Origin: Chthonomonas calidirosea
GTDB taxonomy: Bacteria; Armatimonadota; Fimbriimonadia; Fimbriimonadales; Fimbriimonadaceae
Length of the DNA stretch: 64,000 nucleotides
Reading direction: 5' to 3'
Assembly: GCA_945882415.1 (NCBI GenBank)
Contig: CAMCWC010000010.1
Span: 87,866 to 151,865, forward strand
Shown here: piece by piece, positions 25,644-33,769 of the stretch
How positions within the stretch are numbered: the first letter of the stretch is position 1
Layout of the letters: the number at the start of each line of letters is the position of its first letter
The notes under the pieces: generated by a model
The model's database searches: none
What the model saw: the letters and a program-made list of their open reading frames with translations, nothing else
What the model was told of the DNA's origin: nothing
Program-made: the position numbers and the translations under genes

Positions 25644-26623
25644 ACCGTGCCCACCCGAGCCGTAGCTTCGTGCGCTAAAAGGTCGTTTCCGAGGATGGTT
25701 TTGCCGAAGAGGGAGGCGATCCATTCCACTGCCACTTGTGCGGTTTCATTGTTTCGGTCCACCAACGGGTTGGTTTCCACCAAGTCGACGCCAGCGAGTT
25801 GAACCTGAGCCACCCGTAAGGCTTCGTGCAGCAGTTCCGCTAGCAAATGCGCCTCTCGGTAAGTAAGACCACCGCGCACCGCGGTCCCCGTGCCGGGAGC
25901 AAGAATCGGGTCAAGTGCATCGACGTCGAAAGACACCCACAAGTGGGTGCCCCGAAAGTCACTCAACCAGCGCGTGATCATGCCGACACACGCATCCACG
26001 CCATAGCGGTCGACATCGTGCATCGTCACGGGCAAGCCGTGCATGCGGCGCCGTTCGGAGACATCCACGTCTCGCAGCCCAAACCATGCGGTTTTTGTTG
26101 CCTGCAATCTTGTCGGCCCGAGAAGATCAAGCAGTTCCTGCCATTGGGCATCCACTTCATTCTCCGCTTCGCTGGGCGTTCCCCAGAGCGCAGCAATGGG
26201 CATCCCATGAATGTTGCCGGTTGAGCTGGAACCAGGCGTGTTGACATCCGCATGGGCATCGATCCACAGCACCGCCAAGTTTTCGCCGTACGCCTCGAGA
26301 GCCGCACTCACCCCGGCTACCGCCAATGTGTGCTCGCCGCCGAGAACCACCGGCAATCGTCCGGCCGCTATCGAGCCCGAGACCTTTGCGCGCAACAGTC
26401 GAATGCATTCCAAAAGGGGCTGAAAACTGCGCATTCCCGGACCCGAAGTTGGGTTCAAGTCTACGGCCACGTCGCCGAGATCTTGTGCCGCCAAGCCTAA
26501 GCCCAAAAGGGCATCGGAGAGTCCCGCAAGCCGAATTGCTGCGGGCCCAAGGCGACTGCCTAAGCGCATTCCGCAAAGATCAAACGGCGCGCCAATGATG
26601 TCAACCACGTGCCGAGTGTACAT
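25640..26623 (-). CDS. Arginase/agmatinase-family ureohydrolase (arginase-like)
   Basis: About 327 residues. All manganese-site motifs are present: GGEHTL, WIDAHADVNTPGSSSTGNIHG, SFDVDALDPILAPGTGTAVRG and LVETNPLVDRNNETAQVAVEW. The SSSTGNIHGMP loop resembles arginases (RocF type) more than agmatinases, so the likely reaction is arginine to ornithine plus urea. The start at ATG 26623 has GGAG five bases upstream. A longer TTG start at 26653 is less likely. The gene is divergent from pdxT and coupled to kdsD downstream. Confidence 0.9.
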   Translation of the reverse strand: MYTRHVVDIIGAPFDLCGMRLGSRLGPAAIRLAGLSDALLGLGLAAQDLGDVAVDLNPTSGPGMRSFQPLLECIRLLRAKVSGSIAAGRLPVVLGGEHTLAVAGVSAALEAYGENLAVLWIDAHADVNTPGSSSTGNIHGMPIAALWGTPSEAENEVDAQWQELLDLLGPTRLQATKTAWFGLRDVDVSERRRMHGLPVTMHDVDRYGVDACVGMITRWLSDFRGTHLWVSFDVDALDPILAPGTGTAVRGGLTYREAHLLAELLHEALRVAQVQLAGVDLVETNPLVDRNNETAQVAVEWIASLFGKTILGNDLLAHEATARVGTV

Positions 26624-26654
26624 TTCCGCTCCGGCGCGGCACCGGGACAACAAG

Positions 26655-26660
26655 TATCCT
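26655..26660 (+). promoter_or_regulatory. -10 element (TATCCT) seven bases before pdxT
   Basis: TATCCT is separated from ATG 26668 by exactly seven bases (CTCTCTA) with no ribosome-binding site, which fits a leaderless transcript. Confidence 0.4.
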
Positions 26661-26667
26661 CTCTCTA

Positions 26668-27246
26668 ATGTTCAAATTCCCCGATCAAACCGTCGGGATC
26701 GTCGCGATTCAGGGTGACTACGAAAAGCACCGACATGCCGTGGAAGCTTGCGGAGCAAGCGCGCGCTACGTCAAAGTTCCAGAGGACCTCGAAGGCTGCG
26801 GCCGGGTCATCATTCCCGGCGGAGAAAGCACTACCGTCGGACAACTGATGCAGCGTTTCGGTCTGGCCGATGCCCTCATCGAAAAGGTTGCCGCTGGCTT
26901 GCCCGTCTGGGGCACTTGCATGGGGATGATCATGATGGCCAAGGACATCGAGTCACGCCCCGATCAGTTCAGCCTCGGGATTCTTGACGTTTCTGTGCGG
27001 CGGAACGCGTTCGGCCCGCAAGTCCACAGCTTTGAGGCACCGGTCAAGGTCAACGGGCTCCCAAAGCCGATCATGGCGGTCTTTATCCGTGCGCCAATCG
27101 TGACCCGAGTCGGGCCGGGCGTCAACGTCATTGCGGAAGTCGAGGGTCAAGTGATTGCCGTACGTCAAGGAAATCTGCTCGGGACGTCTTTCCATCCCGA
27201 GCTAACCGACGACCGGCACATGCACCAGTGGTTCTTATCGATCTGA
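26668..27246 (+). CDS. pdxT: Pyridoxal 5'-phosphate synthase glutaminase subunit
   Basis: 192 residues. Class I glutamine amidotransferase of the DXP-independent PLP pathway, delivering ammonia to PdxS. GIVAIQGDYEKH, IIPGGESTTVGQLM, the nucleophile C84 in GTCMG (usually GTCAG), and the H176/E178 pair in SFHPELT are all visible. The partner pdxS is not in the window, so the two genes are apart. The stop codon falls in the first copy of a 15-base repeat shared with the convergent gene. Confidence 0.95.
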   Translation: MFKFPDQTVGIVAIQGDYEKHRHAVEACGASARYVKVPEDLEGCGRVIIPGGESTTVGQLMQRFGLADALIEKVAAGLPVWGTCMGMIMMAKDIESRPDQFSLGILDVSVRRNAFGPQVHSFEAPVKVNGLPKPIMAVFIRAPIVTRVGPGVNVIAEVEGQVIAVRQGNLLGTSFHPELTDDRHMHQWFLSI

Positions 27247-28266
27247 GCCGATTCGATCTGAGCCGATTCGATCCGAGTCAACGTCTTTGCCGTTGATCCG
27301 AATCGCCTTTGGCGAGATCAGGGCGAAGGCATCGGCCGGCACGAACCACTCCTTTCCACGAAGCTGAACCGCGTCCTTAAGGGTTCGGCGCTTGCCGTTG
27401 AGGCGAATGTCGCGCGATCCGGCGGTGAGCCGCAGCACGCCGTTCTCGCCGTGGATGTAAACCACGTCATCGCTGATTCGATCGACTTCGAAATCAAGCT
27501 GTTCTGCGGTGCGCCGTAGCGGCAGGAAGTACCGGTCGCCTTCTCGGTACGGAGATTCGGATTGTGAGTACCGGAATTTTCGGTCGTCGCATTCCACCGA
27601 GATTTCTCGCTCATTGATGCGATCGCGTCGGTAGTAGTCCTCGTCCTGGATGATGATCTGGTTTCGGTCCCAGTCCTGAACGGTGAACGATTCGGAGAAC
27701 CAAGCTCCGATCTTCGTGCCCCGTGCCAATGTCAGATCTCCGGTGCTCTTCTTGCCGGTTTCCGCGACCAAAATGCCCGCGAGCGTTCCGAATAAGAGGC
27801 CCTCGCCTGGCTTTTTGATCAACGCACCAAGGACCAGCCCGCCGACGGCGCCCCCCAGAATGCTGTTCTCCTTTCTGCGGTTATCGTTACTCTTCGCGAT
27901 GAACCGACCATCACGGTCTTGCGAGAGGTTCCGCTTGTCCCACGCCACCGGAGTCGCCGAGACCCTCTGGTCTCGTCCGTCCGGAAACACCATTCGATCA
28001 AATCGAAACTCGATATACGCTGGACGATCGCCATTGGCTTGGCGAGCAGCGAGGATTTCACCTTCTAGCCGGGTTCCGCTGGGCAGGTATCGGTCATCTT
28101 CCAGCCGAGCAGTCACGCGGTCACCTGCCTCTGCGTCCCGAAGTCGAAGATCTTGCTCCAGAATCACCGGCAGAACGGTGTTCTCCCGAATGTAACCGCG
28201 CCCCTGTTGGGCAACGGCAGAAGCGGCAAGCACGGAAACAATAGCGAGGGAGCTGACAACTTTCAT
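27235..28266 (-). CDS. Secreted protein with C-terminal copper-amine-oxidase-N-like domain
   Basis: About 343 residues with a signal peptide (VVSSLAIVSVLAASAVAQ). Residues ~25-110 form a beta-rich domain (LEQDLRLRDAEAGDRVTARL; GTRLEGEILAARQANG) like those in barrel proteins of the TrbI type. A glycine-rich stretch (SILGGAVGGLVLGAL) follows. The last ~60 residues before the end (LRLTAGSRDIRLNGKRRTL; EWFVPADAFALI) match the copper amine oxidase N-terminal-like fold. The C-terminus is a repeated DRIGS from a 15-base tandem repeat. GTG 28275 would add three residues. Predicted to be extracytoplasmic, function unknown. Confidence 0.65.
   Translation of the reverse strand: MKVVSSLAIVSVLAASAVAQQGRGYIRENTVLPVILEQDLRLRDAEAGDRVTARLEDDRYLPSGTRLEGEILAARQANGDRPAYIEFRFDRMVFPDGRDQRVSATPVAWDKRNLSQDRDGRFIAKSNDNRRKENSILGGAVGGLVLGALIKKPGEGLLFGTLAGILVAETGKKSTGDLTLARGTKIGAWFSESFTVQDWDRNQIIIQDEDYYRRDRINEREISVECDDRKFRYSQSESPYREGDRYFLPLRRTAEQLDFEVDRISDDVVYIHGENGVLRLTAGSRDIRLNGKRRTLKDAVQLRGKEWFVPADAFALISPKAIRINGKDVDSDRIGSDRIGSDR
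27240..27284. repeat. 15-base tandem repeat at convergent gene ends
   Basis: GATCTGAGCCGATTC occurs twice in perfect tandem (27240-27254, 27255-27269), followed by a degenerate third copy. On the minus strand it encodes DRIGS repeats at the end of the 27235 gene. On the plus strand its first copy contains the pdxT stop codon. Confidence 0.85.
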
Positions 28267-28341
28267 CTTCTTCACACGGTTCTTTTGTACAGGATCGAAC
28301 GCGCGGACGAAGGCCGAGTTACCATTTTGGGGCCTTTCGAA

Positions 28342-29346
28342 CTACCGCTCGCGGCGATAGCTGAGGCGTAAATCTTCGCCAAGCCGTTTCATGTCTTCGA
28401 AGCGCCAACCGGTCGTTTCGCTTAGGTCCGTTCGAATCAGTTCTTCCACCCAGCCTTTTCCGGAGCCAAGAATCTTCGGCGCAATGTAGAGCACAAGCCG
28501 ATCCACCAAGTCTTCCGCGAGGAAATGCCGAACCGTCGTCGCTCCGCCTTCGACCAAAACTCCCGTGAGCCCCTTCTGGAACCATGTCGTTGCCAGTTTG
28601 GGTATGTCGATTTCGCCGGTGACATGAATCGTCTCGGCTTCACCGTTGAAGACCTGCTCGCTACCTGTGAGCTTGTGCGACGGATCAAGAACGATTCGAA
28701 CCGGCTGATTCACACGCCGATTGAGGCGAACGGTTAGCATTGGATCATCCGCCACCACTGTTCCACGCCCAACCAGAACCGCCCCACACTCGGCCCGGAG
28801 GTGATGCCCATCGCGTCTTGCCGCCTCGCCGGTTATCCACTGGGATTGACCATTTGGGAGAGCGATGCGGCCATCCAGCGAAATCGCTGCCTTTGCCGTG
28901 ATCATCGGCCGCCGATGCCGATGGGCGAACAGAAACTGCTCATTTGCGGCCGCGGCGTCTTCCGCCAACAAGCCGACGACAACCTCTACGCCAGCCTCAC
29001 GTAGAGTCTCCGCTCCACCAGCGGCCCTTGGATTAGGGTCTGCCACCGCAACCACCACCCGTGCGACACCAGACGCCAACAACGCCTGTGTACATGGCCC
29101 GGTGCGTCCGGTGTGATTGCACGGTTCCAGCGTCACGTACGCGGTCGCGCCGTTTAGGTCGACCTTTGCATTTCGAATCGCCGCGACCTCTGCGTGCGGC
29201 CCTCCGGCTAGAGCGTGAAACCCTTCGCCAAGAACCACCCCATCTCGGACAATCACGCAACCGACGTGGGGATTAGGCGCGGTGATCCCGCGCTTCGAGA
29301 TCGCGATGGCTCGCCGCATCCATCGAACATCATCCGGCAGCATCAT
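28342..29346 (-). CDS. ribD: Bifunctional riboflavin deaminase/reductase
   Basis: 334 residues. An N-terminal CDA-fold deaminase (~1-145) has the zinc signature HAEVAAI plus PCNHTGRTGPC, and a C-terminal reductase domain (~150-330) has MITAKAAISLDGRIALP, SQWITGEAARRDGHHLRAE and GVLVEGGATTVRHFL. It makes 5-amino-6-ribitylamino-uracil phosphate in riboflavin synthesis. The start overlaps the end of the upstream small membrane gene by 17 bases. No other rib gene is in the window. Confidence 0.96.
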   Translation of the reverse strand: MMLPDDVRWMRRAIAISKRGITAPNPHVGCVIVRDGVVLGEGFHALAGGPHAEVAAIRNAKVDLNGATAYVTLEPCNHTGRTGPCTQALLASGVARVVVAVADPNPRAAGGAETLREAGVEVVVGLLAEDAAAANEQFLFAHRHRRPMITAKAAISLDGRIALPNGQSQWITGEAARRDGHHLRAECGAVLVGRGTVVADDPMLTVRLNRRVNQPVRIVLDPSHKLTGSEQVFNGEAETIHVTGEIDIPKLATTWFQKGLTGVLVEGGATTVRHFLAEDLVDRLVLYIAPKILGSGKGWVEELIRTDLSETTGWRFEDMKRLGEDLRLSYRRER

Positions 29347-29626
29347 TCTTTTCTCGCTGGCGATTCGCCTCTAGCACCAGTTCTTCCAAATTCTTCTTTG
29401 CAGTGACTCGATATTCCTCGCGAGCTTTTCGCAGGATCAGGGCCGAACCCACGCCCGCCCCGATTAGGGCGAGGCAGACGGTACTGAGGTGGATAATCGA
29501 CCGATTGACGTAGCCCTGCTTGACGGCTCTTGTCGCACTCTTCTCGGGCGGGCTCCCTACCGTCCACGGGTAACTCCCGAGCGCCGCAAAGCAAAGTACC
29601 AAGCACAGCGCTGTGAACAGCTTCAA
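29330..29626 (-). CDS. Small two-helix membrane protein (TTG start)
   Basis: 98 residues with two membrane helices (LFTALCLVLCFAALGSYPW and LSTVCLALIGAGVGSALIL) and a basic, coiled C-terminal tail (ILRKAREEYRVTAKKNLEEL). TTG 29626 starts in a TTGA overlap with the rpe stop, preceded by AAGGA nine bases upstream. A longer TTG at 29659 is less likely. It is embedded between rpe and ribD, with overlaps on both sides, so it is surely expressed. No family recognised. Confidence 0.65.
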   Translation of the reverse strand: MKLFTALCLVLCFAALGSYPWTVGSPPEKSATRAVKQGYVNRSIIHLSTVCLALIGAGVGSALILRKAREEYRVTAKKNLEELVLEANRQREKNDAAG

Positions 29627-30267
29627 ACCAGGAGGTCCTTGATGTTGCGCACCGCCCAACCAAGATCATCCGCTTTGGCCAAGTGGCTACCAACCACAAA
29701 TACGTTGGCGCCTGCCTCCTTCGCCGCCGCAACGGTGAATGCATCGATCCCGCCATCAACTTCAATCGACATTTCGGGTCGAAGCGCGCGAATCTGCCGA
29801 ACCTTGTCTAGAGTTGACGCGATGAGCTTTTGCCCTCCCCAGCCGGGGTTAACCGTCATCACCAAAGCCAGATCGATATCCGCAAGAATCGGTTCAAGCA
29901 CGGCGACCGGTGTGGCCGGATTAATCGCCACCCCGGCTTCCGCCCCGGCTTCCTTGATCTGCTGAACCAAACGATGTGCATGGACCGTGGCTTCGGCGTG
30001 GAAGATCACCCGATTACATCCTGCCGAAATGAACGCGTCGAACTGCCGCTCCGGGGTGAGCGTCATGAGATGGACCTCAAACTTTGCCGGGGTTACCCGC
30101 CGAAGATCACGAACGAGTTGGTCTCCAAAAGTGATTGGCGGCACAAACTGCCCATCCATCACATCGAAGTGGATCCAGTCGGCTCCGTTCTCCACCATGA
30201 TGGGCACGGCTTGTCCAAGCTCGATCAGCGGAAAGGAAAGAATGGATGGGGCAAGTTCACCGTTCAT
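29623..30267 (-). CDS. rpe: Ribulose-phosphate 3-epimerase
   Basis: 214 residues, a TIM-barrel enzyme of the pentose phosphate pathway. LAPSILSFPL, HFDVMDGQFVPPITFG, MTVNPGWGGQKLI and EVDGGI give the metal-ligand His and Asp and the phosphate-binding end. ATG 30267 (MNGELAPSIL) is inside the last codons of the PASTA pseudokinase. The overlap is 11 bases. An upstream TTG at 30282 is possible. Confidence 0.96.
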   Translation of the reverse strand: MNGELAPSILSFPLIELGQAVPIMVENGADWIHFDVMDGQFVPPITFGDQLVRDLRRVTPAKFEVHLMTLTPERQFDAFISAGCNRVIFHAEATVHAHRLVQQIKEAGAEAGVAINPATPVAVLEPILADIDLALVMTVNPGWGGQKLIASTLDKVRQIRALRPEMSIEVDGGIDAFTVAAAKEAGANVFVVGSHLAKADDLGWAVRNIKDLLV

Positions 30268-31981
30268 CGGCTTTTTTCTCAAACTCCTTCACGACCTCGT
30301 CGTCGTAATAGATTCGGAAAGTCGCAGAAGTCCCAAATCCAGTGGCTTCGAAGTCGATCATGTCGCCTTCGATGTGGCTGCCTTCATATACGGTTCGCGC
30401 GCCCTGAATGTCGGAAAGCTCAATCTTCACCGTAGTCCGCTGATCGACTCCGGCAACCTTCACGTGCAAGGTGTACACGTAAGATTTGGTGATTTCGGAA
30501 GGCTGAGTGACGCTTCCTGCACTCACAATTAGCTTCACCTTCGACGCACGCAGGACTTTGCTTCGCACGGGTGGATCCGTACCGAGAACCCGACCGAACT
30601 CAACGTCGTTACTCGACCTTTGCTCCGTTATCGAGTCCGGCGAAAGGTTTAGGTTCTCCAGAATGTTTCGCGCGCTATCAATGGTTTCGTTCTTGACGTC
30701 CGGCATCTGCACGTACGTGCTTCCAGAACTGACCACCACGTTGACCGTGCCGCCTTCTCGAACATCGCGCCCCGGTTCGGGGTTTACGCGGAGAATCCGG
30801 TCCACCTCTACCTTTTCGTTTGCTTCCTTCTCTTGAATTCTCAGATCAAGCTTAAGGCGCGTGAGCATGGTCCGGGCTTCCGAAATGCTGAGATTGCGGA
30901 TATCGGGCACTCGAACGGTCTTAGGCCGACGCAAAGTGTCAAGGCTCCAAAACGCCACCAGCGTGATGAGAACCGCGGCAAAAAACGTAAGCAGCATCAG
31001 CATCCAGACCGGAACGTCGCGCTCCCGGCGGCGCTTCTTCACCGCCTCCTGGGCGTTCTCGTCTCGGATGGCCGACATCTTCGGGGCAACCGGTCCAGGC
31101 TCAATCCCCACCTCGGTAGCGTCTTCTGGTCGTAGCGGCCAGGTGATCGACTTGCCAAAGCGCAGCGCCTCTTGTACAAGACGAAGATCCGACAGGAGCG
31201 CCGATGCATCCTGATATCGCGCTTCCGGATTCTTGGCCATCGCCTTCTGTACGATTCGGTCGAGGACATCCGGCACCGAAGCGTTGTGCCCGCGGACGCT
31301 AGGTACCTCTCGCGTGCGATGCTCGTTGATCAGGCCGAGCGGGGTGTCGGCATAGTACGGCGGCCGACCCGTCAGCAGTTCGAACATCAAAATGCCAACG
31401 GCGTAAATGTCCGATGCCGGGCTAGGCATTTGACCTTCGGCAACTTCTGGTGCAAGGTACGGCGCCATCATCGGAAGCACCGCGCGTCCCGCATCTTCGC
31501 TGCCGCCGTACGCTTCCCAAAGCCCGGCCATCTGGAGGCGGATATCGCCGTTGGCGAGCACAATCGCATGGCTAGAACTCACATCTCCGTGTGCAAGGCT
31601 ATGACGATGCAGCGGCTCAAGAGCGCGGCACAGGCTGATTCCCATCCCGACCGATACTTGCACCGAGAAAGGTGCGAGTTTCCGAATTCGGTCCGCCAAA
31701 CTAGGACCGCGCGTCAGTTCTCCGACGACAAAGACATAGGCGTCTTCCGAGATCACCCGTTGCATCGGCTCCAGATAGGGACTAGATGCCTTTCGGTACC
31801 GGTCGAGTGCCTTATTCAGGGCCGAGACAAACGCGGGCTCCTGATCGCACGGAGACTTCAATATTCGAAGGCAGACGTCGCGTCCAGAAGTAACATCACG
31901 CGCTGACCAAACGCTGAAGACAGGTCCGTCGGAAAGGACCGACATCAGTTCATATCGATTCGCGAGTACGGTGCCGATCAC
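30257..31981 (-). CDS. PASTA-domain serine/threonine protein kinase homologue, probable pseudokinase
   Basis: 574 residues. A kinase-like domain (~8-275) is followed by one membrane helix (~324-346), two PASTA repeats (~355-420 and 423-488) and an additional beta domain to the end. The fold is clear from APE (177-179), SDIYAVGILMFELLTGRPPY and the HGD (131-133). However, the glycine loop is SDGPVFSVW, the VAIK lysine is R39, the catalytic Asn is H138 and the DFG is MAG (151-153). It should therefore bind cell-wall fragments through PASTA but not phosphorylate normally. Start is GTG 31981, overlapping the small gene upstream by four bases (GTGA). Confidence 0.88.
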   Translation of the reverse strand: MIGTVLANRYELMSVLSDGPVFSVWSARDVTSGRDVCLRILKSPCDQEPAFVSALNKALDRYRKASSPYLEPMQRVISEDAYVFVVGELTRGPSLADRIRKLAPFSVQVSVGMGISLCRALEPLHRHSLAHGDVSSSHAIVLANGDIRLQMAGLWEAYGGSEDAGRAVLPMMAPYLAPEVAEGQMPSPASDIYAVGILMFELLTGRPPYYADTPLGLINEHRTREVPSVRGHNASVPDVLDRIVQKAMAKNPEARYQDASALLSDLRLVQEALRFGKSITWPLRPEDATEVGIEPGPVAPKMSAIRDENAQEAVKKRRRERDVPVWMLMLLTFFAAVLITLVAFWSLDTLRRPKTVRVPDIRNLSISEARTMLTRLKLDLRIQEKEANEKVEVDRILRVNPEPGRDVREGGTVNVVVSSGSTYVQMPDVKNETIDSARNILENLNLSPDSITEQRSSNDVEFGRVLGTDPPVRSKVLRASKVKLIVSAGSVTQPSEITKSYVYTLHVKVAGVDQRTTVKIELSDIQGARTVYEGSHIEGDMIDFEATGFGTSATFRIYYDDEVVKEFEKKADER

Positions 31982-32205
31982 TCGGCGGAATCCTCCGGCT
32001 GCTCCATCCCTTCCTTATCGGGGAGGAAAGCGAGAACAAGGGCACCGAGAAAGATGATCGTTGCGAGCATTCGAACCGGGGGCACGTCGATCTTCTGCGC
32101 GTACTCTGCCGCCGTTCCTTGGATCGAAGCCGACAGGCTGGCCAGGAAGCCGCCAAAAAGGAGGGCCACCGCCATCATTGTGATTACCATTCGGGCTAGT
32201 TTCAT
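31978..32205 (-). CDS. Small two-helix membrane protein between aroB and the PASTA pseudokinase
   Basis: 75 residues with two hydrophobic segments: MVITMMAVALLFGGFLASL and VRMLATIIFLGALVLAFLP. An acidic tail (DKEGMEQPEDSAE) ends it. It is joined by ATGA overlap to aroB upstream and GTGA overlap to the pseudokinase downstream, so it is part of a translationally coupled run. No family recognised; a role with the kinase homologue is only a guess from position. Confidence 0.65.
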   Translation of the reverse strand: MKLARMVITMMAVALLFGGFLASLSASIQGTAAEYAQKIDVPPVRMLATIIFLGALVLAFLPDKEGMEQPEDSAE

Positions 32206-33203
32206 GCCGTTAGTGCTGCTTGAACGGATTCGTCATCCACGTCTCGCACGAGTTTACAATCGCCAAGCCGAGTCAACAAGCTAAATGCAAGTTTTCCGCC
32301 TGTCGCCTTCTTATCTGAACGCATCGCCGCGATCAAAGGTTCAAAGTCCCGCAGCCCGTCCCAGTCAACTGGTAGTCCTGCCGATGCAAGATCAATCTTC
32401 ACTTGCTCGGCCGTGCCAGCTTCAGTGATTCCCAACAACTCGCCGAGCCGCGCTTCGGCAGCCATGCCGATGCTGATCGCCTCGCCATGGAGGAAAGTCT
32501 CATATCCCAGCACTTTTTCGATCGCGTGGCCGACCGTATGTCCAAAGTTGAGAGTGGCCCTCAGTCCGCTTGTTTCGAACTCGTCCTCTTCAACCACCCT
32601 CGCTTTGTGATCGAGGCAGTCGAAGATGATCTCAGTCAATGGAGCTTGCCCGGCTCGGAGTTTATTGAGTTCTGGGGCATCACCGATGAAGCCGTACTTC
32701 CAAACTTCCGCCATCCCGTTTGTAAGTTGCCTTGCCGGGAGTTGATCCAAGAACTCAGAGCAGATGAGAACCTGATCGGCCGGTTTAAATGCTCCGACGA
32801 GGTTTTTGCCCTGCGGCGTGTCAACTCCGACTTTTCCGCCGATACTAGAATCGACCATTGCGAGAAGTGTCGTCGGAACTTGGAGGAAGGTAACGCCGCG
32901 CAGAATCGTTGCCGCCACAAATCCGGCCAGATCGCCGACCACTCCGCCGCCCAACGCAACGATGATCGTGTTCCGATCAATTCCGAGACTCAAAATCTGC
33001 TCGACCACCTGGCTGTAGGAGTGCAGAGACTTGCTCGCTTCACCCGCCGGTACTACGATTCGGCGATGCGGACTTTCCCAAAGCTCCGTGACGATATCGT
33101 CTGTGACGATCACGGCTTTGCTCGGAAGTCGCTCCTGAAGTTCGGCAATCGGTAGAAAATCGATGTGGGTCACGTTCGAGTGAGTTCGGACCTGCATTGT
33201 CAT
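32202..33203 (-). CDS. aroB: 3-Dehydroquinate synthase
   Basis: 333 residues. NAD and metal motifs of the shikimate pathway second step are present: ALGGGVVGDLAGFVAATILR, PTTLLAMVDSSIGGKVGVD, AEVWKYGFI, NFGHTVGHAIE and HGEAISIGM. It overlaps aroK by four bases (ATGA). The AroB family uses NAD+ and a divalent metal to cyclise DAHP. Confidence 0.97.
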   Translation of the reverse strand: MTMQVRTHSNVTHIDFLPIAELQERLPSKAVIVTDDIVTELWESPHRRIVVPAGEASKSLHSYSQVVEQILSLGIDRNTIIVALGGGVVGDLAGFVAATILRGVTFLQVPTTLLAMVDSSIGGKVGVDTPQGKNLVGAFKPADQVLICSEFLDQLPARQLTNGMAEVWKYGFIGDAPELNKLRAGQAPLTEIIFDCLDHKARVVEEDEFETSGLRATLNFGHTVGHAIEKVLGYETFLHGEAISIGMAAEARLGELLGITEAGTAEQVKIDLASAGLPVDWDGLRDFEPLIAAMRSDKKATGGKLAFSLLTRLGDCKLVRDVDDESVQAALTA

Positions 33204-33718
33204 TCGGTGGTTCTCTCCTCAAAGGCCTGCTGAACCGCTTCGGCGGTGAGGCCAAGATCGTTATGGTTGACTTCAACCGAGAAGTCTGCTTGGTCATAAA
33301 GCGGTTTTCGCACCGCAATCAGGTTTGATAGGCGCTGTTGCCAGTCGTCCGTCTCGAGCAAGGGGCGCTTCTTTTTGCTGACTTCGAGTCTTTCACAAAG
33401 CGTTTCGAAGCTTGCATCTAGGTAACAGGTTAGACCGAGACGACGGAGTTCAACCCAATTCTCGGGCCGCGTGACGATTCCACCACCGGTTGCAATGACA
33501 AACTCTCCAGGTTCAAGCCCCGTTAGAACACTCGTCTCGTGGGCGCGAAAAGTCTCTTCTCCGTAGATCTGGAACACCTGACTCACCGTGCGTCCAAAGC
33601 GATTCTGGATGAGCAAGTCGGTGTCAATGAACTCTCGGTTTGTGGCCTCGGCAAGGGTGCGTCCGATGGATGACTTTCCGGCACCCATCATGCCCACTAA
33701 AATCCAAGCCTTTGACAT
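33200..33718 (-). CDS. aroK: Shikimate kinase
   Basis: 172 residues with Walker A LVGMMGAGKSSIGRTLAE, the substrate motif DTD, the GGG of IATGGGIVTR and the RPLL lid segment. It phosphorylates shikimate with ATP. Located immediately after the pilQ operon, as in proteobacterial pilMNOPQ-aroKB clusters, and coupled to aroB downstream. Confidence 0.97.
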   Translation of the reverse strand: MSKAWILVGMMGAGKSSIGRTLAEATNREFIDTDLLIQNRFGRTVSQVFQIYGEETFRAHETSVLTGLEPGEFVIATGGGIVTRPENWVELRRLGLTCYLDASFETLCERLEVSKKKRPLLETDDWQQRLSNLIAVRKPLYDQADFSVEVNHNDLGLTAEAVQQAFEERTTE

Positions 33719-33722
33719 GATA

Positions 33723-33755
33723 AAGGGCAGGATACGCTAAACGTATCCCGCCCTT
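33723..33755 (-). terminator. Terminator after the pilM-pilQ operon
   Basis: AAGGGCAGGATACG pairs with CGTATCCCGCCCTT (14 bp, one mismatch) around a 5-base loop, located 15 bases after the pilQ stop and ending just before aroK's ATG. It may end pilQ transcription or only attenuate read-through into aroK. Confidence 0.7.
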
Positions 33756-33769
33756 CTTAGATTCCCAGG

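Noticed and set aside
28283..28331. Weak AAGGCC/GGCCTT hairpin downstream of ribD
   Set aside because: Six pairs around a 15-base loop with no T-run is not convincing as a terminator.
31950..32156. Alternative minus-strand frame overlapping the 75-residue membrane protein
   Set aside because: It is the neighbouring frame with Arg/Ser-rich composition; the 31978-32205 frame has proper overlaps and two membrane helices.
32403..33155. Plus-strand frame of 250 codons
   Set aside because: It is opposite aroB, which has conserved active-site motifs.
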